Shown piece by piece: positions 6,658-9,146 of a stretch of DNA of 9,146 bases (its first letter is position 1; each line of letters starts with the position of its first letter). The notes under the pieces were generated by a model that searched no databases, was not told the origin of the DNA, and saw only the letters and a program-made list of their open reading frames with translations. The DNA is from Actinomycetes bacterium (GTDB lineage Bacteria > Actinomycetota > Acidimicrobiia > Acidimicrobiales > RAAP-2): positions 1 to 9,146 of the forward strand of contig JAJZSM010000051.1 in assembly GCA_021849765.1 (NCBI GenBank), written 5' to 3'. Both the position numbers and the translations under genes were made by a program.

Positions 6658-7758
6658 CTACGCCGCGGGACCTCGTGACCAGGTTGTGCCTGTCGGGCTG
6701 TCCTGGAGTTCGATGCCCGCGTCGACGAGGACTCGGCGAATGCGATCGGCGGTGGAAAAGTCGTTCGCGGTGCGCGCGTCGGTGCGACACGCGACGAGGG
6801 CGTCGATCACCCGGTCGTCGTTGGCGTTCGTGCGCGGCGCGTTGGCCAGTGACACCAATGCGGCGAGGGCGGATTCGGCGTCCGGGCCGCCACACCGGGC
6901 AGTCTCGGCGAGATCGAGCGGTTCCGGCGATTTACTCGCCCGTGGCGTCGTGGCAGCAGGCGCGACCGTCGGGGCGCTGGTGCGCAGTTCGGACAGCGGC
7001 GTCGGCGTGGCGCGCTCGAGCACGCGAAGGTTCCCGCGGTGGCGCCAGTAGGCGTGTCCGCGTCCCACCACGCGGGCCTCATCGGCGGCGAGGTCGATCA
7101 GTAAAGCCGTGTGCTCATCGACGCCGAGGACGGCGACGTCCTCGGGCAGGTGCGATTCGAGATAGGCGAGACGGGGTTCGCCGAGGTAGCAGTACCGGGT
7201 GTCGTAGTTGCCCCCCTCGTGGTTGTCGAAGTGGGGGATCACCGCACAGCGAAGGCCCAGTCGGTCGAGCAGGTCGAGGCCGTCAAGCCAGTAGGGAGTA
7301 GCGCCGGCCTTGTAGACCTCGTAGATGGGCGCGGTGTGGCTGCCGAGGGTGAGCGTGGCGGCCGAGCTGAAACAGAGGGTCCGTCCCTCGGCGAGCACGT
7401 GAGCGAAGTCCTCCACGATGCCGAGGGGTCCCCACTGGGCGAGGGCGTAGGAGGGGCTGCCCGGTCCGGAAAAGACGTAGCTCGCCTCGCGCACGCGGCG
7501 CTTGACGAGGGCGCGCTCGACCGGCCCGGCACGGTCATAACTCGTGAAGGAGACTGGCGAGAGGGTCCGCTGGAGCGACACGGCGAAGTAGTCGACGAGC
7601 TTCTCGGTCATCTGGGGCACGTTGAGCTGAAAGCCGTAGGGGGTATCCAGGGAAATCGCCTCACCCGTGGGGTGCGCGGCGAGCAGCGCGCGATGGACCT
7701 TGGTCATCCCCGGGGCAGTCTCGCCCGAGCCCAGCAGTGCGAGGACGCCCGTGTACAC
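6658..7758 (-). CDS. Peptidase S51/cyanophycinase-like protein with CysS-like C-terminal tail
   Basis: With the GTG at 7758 the product has 366 residues. Residues of about 1-250 look like the class-I glutamine-amidotransferase-like fold of the S51 peptidase/cyanophycinase group: VLALLGSGE at the N-terminus, YVFSGPGSPSYALAQW (94-109), a nucleophile-elbow-like LCFSSAATLTLGSHTAPIYE (128-147, Ser131 or Ser132), VIPHFDNHEGGNYDTR (173-188) and VLGVDEHTALLID (210-222). The elbow reads SSAAT rather than the common xSAGA, so activity is not assured. A Pro/Ala/Ser-rich linker (about 250-280) leads to a helical tail in which VIDALVACRTDARTANDFSTADRIRRVL and GIELQDSPTGTTWSR resemble the extreme C-terminus of cysteinyl-tRNA synthetases; the catalytic core of CysS is absent. 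No signal peptide, so probably cytosolic. A TTG at 7788 would add ten residues; neither start has a clear ribosome binding site, and the GTG places the protein's beginning where family members usually start. Convergent to the IPT gene and divergent from the next. Confidence 0.85.
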   Translation of the reverse strand: MYTGVLALLGSGETAPGMTKVHRALLAAHPTGEAISLDTPYGFQLNVPQMTEKLVDYFAVSLQRTLSPVSFTSYDRAGPVERALVKRRVREASYVFSGPGSPSYALAQWGPLGIVEDFAHVLAEGRTLCFSSAATLTLGSHTAPIYEVYKAGATPYWLDGLDLLDRLGLRCAVIPHFDNHEGGNYDTRYCYLGEPRLAYLESHLPEDVAVLGVDEHTALLIDLAADEARVVGRGHAYWRHRGNLRVLERATPTPLSELRTSAPTVAPAATTPRASKSPEPLDLAETARCGGPDAESALAALVSLANAPRTNANDDRVIDALVACRTDARTANDFSTADRIRRVLVDAGIELQDSPTGTTWSRGPAA

Positions 7759-7940
7759 GAATGGCAGCGTACCGGGCGCTAGAGACAAGCGCGAACGCGA
7801 CGAGATTTGACGGGGCTTGCGCGGCTTCCTGTGGGGACCCTGTGAGAAGCCGGTGAATTACCTTGAATGACGTTCTGACGTTGGCCACGAGCGCAGAAAC
7901 GTGTGGTAAGCCGGAGTAGTCATCAATCCTGGAGGTCGCA
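7759..7940. promoter_or_regulatory. Divergent promoter region with ribosome binding site for the Ig-repeat protein
   Basis: This 182-bp gap separates two outward-facing genes and must carry both promoters if they are transcribed separately. GGAGGT (7931-7936) lies four bases before the ATG at 7941 and is a clear though slightly close Shine-Dalgarno. On the plus strand TTGGCC and TGGTAA occur 17 bp apart near 7880-7910 but match consensus poorly. On the minus strand TACGCT lies seven bases before the GTG at 7758, which would suit leaderless transcription, but it has no good -35. Only the ribosome binding site is well supported. Confidence 0.4.
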
Positions 7941-9146
7941 ATGTTGGTAGGGGCACGTATCCATCGAAGGCTGACGATGCTGGTCGCGGGGGTGATGACG
8001 ATCGCGACGATGACCCTCGGTGTGGCGCTGCCCGCGGGTGCGGCGCTGACGAGTGTGACGCTGTCGCCGTCGAGCGGTTCCGGGGTCTCGGTCGGCGCAA
8101 CGATAACGGCGACGGTGAACGGCACCGCCAGTGATTCACTGAGTTATCAGTGGTACTCGTGCAGTTCCCCGGTGAGCGGTGGGACCTCGACACCGGCGTG
8201 TACGACTGAGACGGTCGCTGGATCCAGCGGGACGACGGCCATTGGATCCGGCGGGACTGCCTCGCTTTCGTACGTCGCTCAGCCGAGTGATTTCCAGACC
8301 TACTTGACGGTCTACGTCGACGATACGACCGCGACCACGGCTATCTACCCGGCGTCGACGTCCAGCGTGACCGAAGCTGTCCCATCCGCGTCGTCACCGA
8401 CGCTCTCGACCTCGACCGCGTCGCCAGTACTCGGCACCGCGGTCTCGGCCACGAATGCGTTCTCGATGTCCGGCCTGAGCTCCTCGAGTTCGCTATCGGC
8501 GTTCACCCAGAATGGCATCACCGCCTACAACGCGACTGGTGTCAGTTACCAGTGGTACGACTGCGCGTCGTCGGTGACGGTGTCAGCGGCCACCACGACG
8601 AGCCCCGGCTGTGGTGCGATCAGCGGTGCGACCACTTCGACCTACACGCCGACGACCTCAGACGTCTCCACCTACAAGCTCGAGGTGAGTGAGACGGTGA
8701 CCAACGCGGTGGGCTCGGTGACGGTCTACTCGCCGACGACCAACGTGGTGTCGGGCTCGGCGCCGACGCTGACGACCGCGCCAACGGTCACGCTCTCGAG
8801 CTTCTCCATCGCCCTGGCGAGTTTTGGCACGTGGGGTGGCTCACCATCGCCCACGAGTTACTCGGTGACCTGGTACCGGTGCCTAAGCCAACTGAGTTCG
8901 GCCACGACCACCCTGCCCACGACCTGTGGTGCGGGCAATACCAGCGGATCACCGACGCAGGTCGCCTCCTACCCGAGCGTCACGACCACTGCGGCGGCAA
9001 CGTACACCCTGACGAGCAGTGACGTCGGCACCTATCTCTTCGCGGCGGTGAGTGCGTATAACGGCTTTACGAGCACAACAACGTCCTATACGGCGAGCAG
9101 CGCGGCCGTCGCGCAGCAGCCCCCAGTCCTCCTGTCGACGCTGTCG
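7941..9146 (+). CDS. Exported Ig-like repeat protein (3' end beyond window)
   Basis: The frame is open for all 402 codons to the window edge and has no stop. The N-terminus is a Sec signal peptide (MLVGARIHRR, hydrophobic core of about 13-30, cleavage near AGA at 32-34). At least three repeats of about 115 residues follow, each with an aromatic core strand and one cysteine pair: SYQWYSC...C (Cys74/87), SYQWYDC...C (Cys208/224) and SVTWYRC...C (Cys314/329). Repeats 2 and 3 keep the continuation (A)TYTxTxSDVxTYxxxVS, a bacterial Ig-like repeat known from actinobacterial exported proteins of the 'YQWxxC...C..I.GAT...Y' type. The region after the signal peptide has almost no Lys or Arg. The start is set by GGAGGT upstream. 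Likely function is cell-surface structure or adhesion; the C-terminal anchor is not visible here. Confidence 0.88.
   Translation, partial: MLVGARIHRRLTMLVAGVMTIATMTLGVALPAGAALTSVTLSPSSGSGVSVGATITATVNGTASDSLSYQWYSCSSPVSGGTSTPACTTETVAGSSGTTAIGSGGTASLSYVAQPSDFQTYLTVYVDDTTATTAIYPASTSSVTEAVPSASSPTLSTSTASPVLGTAVSATNAFSMSGLSSSSSLSAFTQNGITAYNATGVSYQWYDCASSVTVSAATTTSPGCGAISGATTSTYTPTTSDVSTYKLEVSETVTNAVGSVTVYSPTTNVVSGSAPTLTTAPTVTLSSFSIALASFGTWGGSPSPTSYSVTWYRCLSQLSSATTTLPTTCGAGNTSGSPTQVASYPSVTTTAAATYTLTSSDVGTYLFAAVSAYNGFTSTTTSYTASSAAVAQQPPVLLSTLS

Noticed and set aside
5720..6895. 391-residue minus-strand open frame across the end of the IPT gene
   Set aside because: It is antisense to the repeat-rich IPT gene, crosses the UUCG hairpin, and is almost entirely Arg/His/Thr/Gly low-complexity.
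7789..7940. Possible small RNA or riboswitch in the divergent gap before the Ig-repeat gene
   Set aside because: No conserved riboswitch core or strong hairpin was found by eye; the space is what two divergent promoters need.

Overview
The window reads as high-GC actinobacterial DNA. The protein-level character (Ala/Thr/Val-rich secreted proteins, IPT/TIG modules, and Ig-like repeats of the 'YQWYxC...C...YTxTxxDVxxY' kind) fits Actinomycetota, perhaps the Acidimicrobiia. That placement is an inference from style; no marker gene is present.

Layout from left to right. (1) A minus-strand pair at 162-1912: a rhodanese-fold protein and an amidase-signature hydrolase, joined by a TGATG stop/start overlap. 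They are probably expressed from a promoter near 1940 that overlaps a 12-bp palindrome. (2) A stretch of about 1.08 kb (1913-2995) with no convincing gene. It holds an 8-codon mini-ORF behind a near-perfect ribosome binding site, an 11-bp tandem repeat and candidate promoter elements. (3) A large plus-strand gene (2996-6430) for a 1144-residue exported protein made of about nine IPT/TIG-like beta-sandwich modules. A block of about 210 residues of a different beta repeat interrupts the fifth module, and the C-terminal module is strongly basic. The gene ends at a near-ideal UUCG hairpin. (4) A convergent minus-strand gene (6658-7758) for a peptidase S51/cyanophycinase-like protein with a cysteinyl-tRNA-synthetase-like C-terminal tail. 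(5) A divergent plus-strand gene (7941 to the window edge) for a second exported protein, built of at least three Ig-like repeats, each with one cysteine pair. It is cut off by the end of the window.

How the genes relate: the amidase and rhodanese form one operon and may share a small-molecule pathway that cannot be named from sequence. The two exported proteins lie either side of the S51-like gene. Both are almost free of Lys/Arg in their mature repeat regions and rich in Thr/Ser/Ala/Gly/Val, which suggests an envelope or surface-architecture locus. No mobile element, CRISPR array, tRNA, rRNA or recognisable defence system was found. The most unusual points are the charge partition and nested insertion in the IPT protein, the S51-CysS-tail fusion, and the Tyr in place of the catalytic Cys in the rhodanese.
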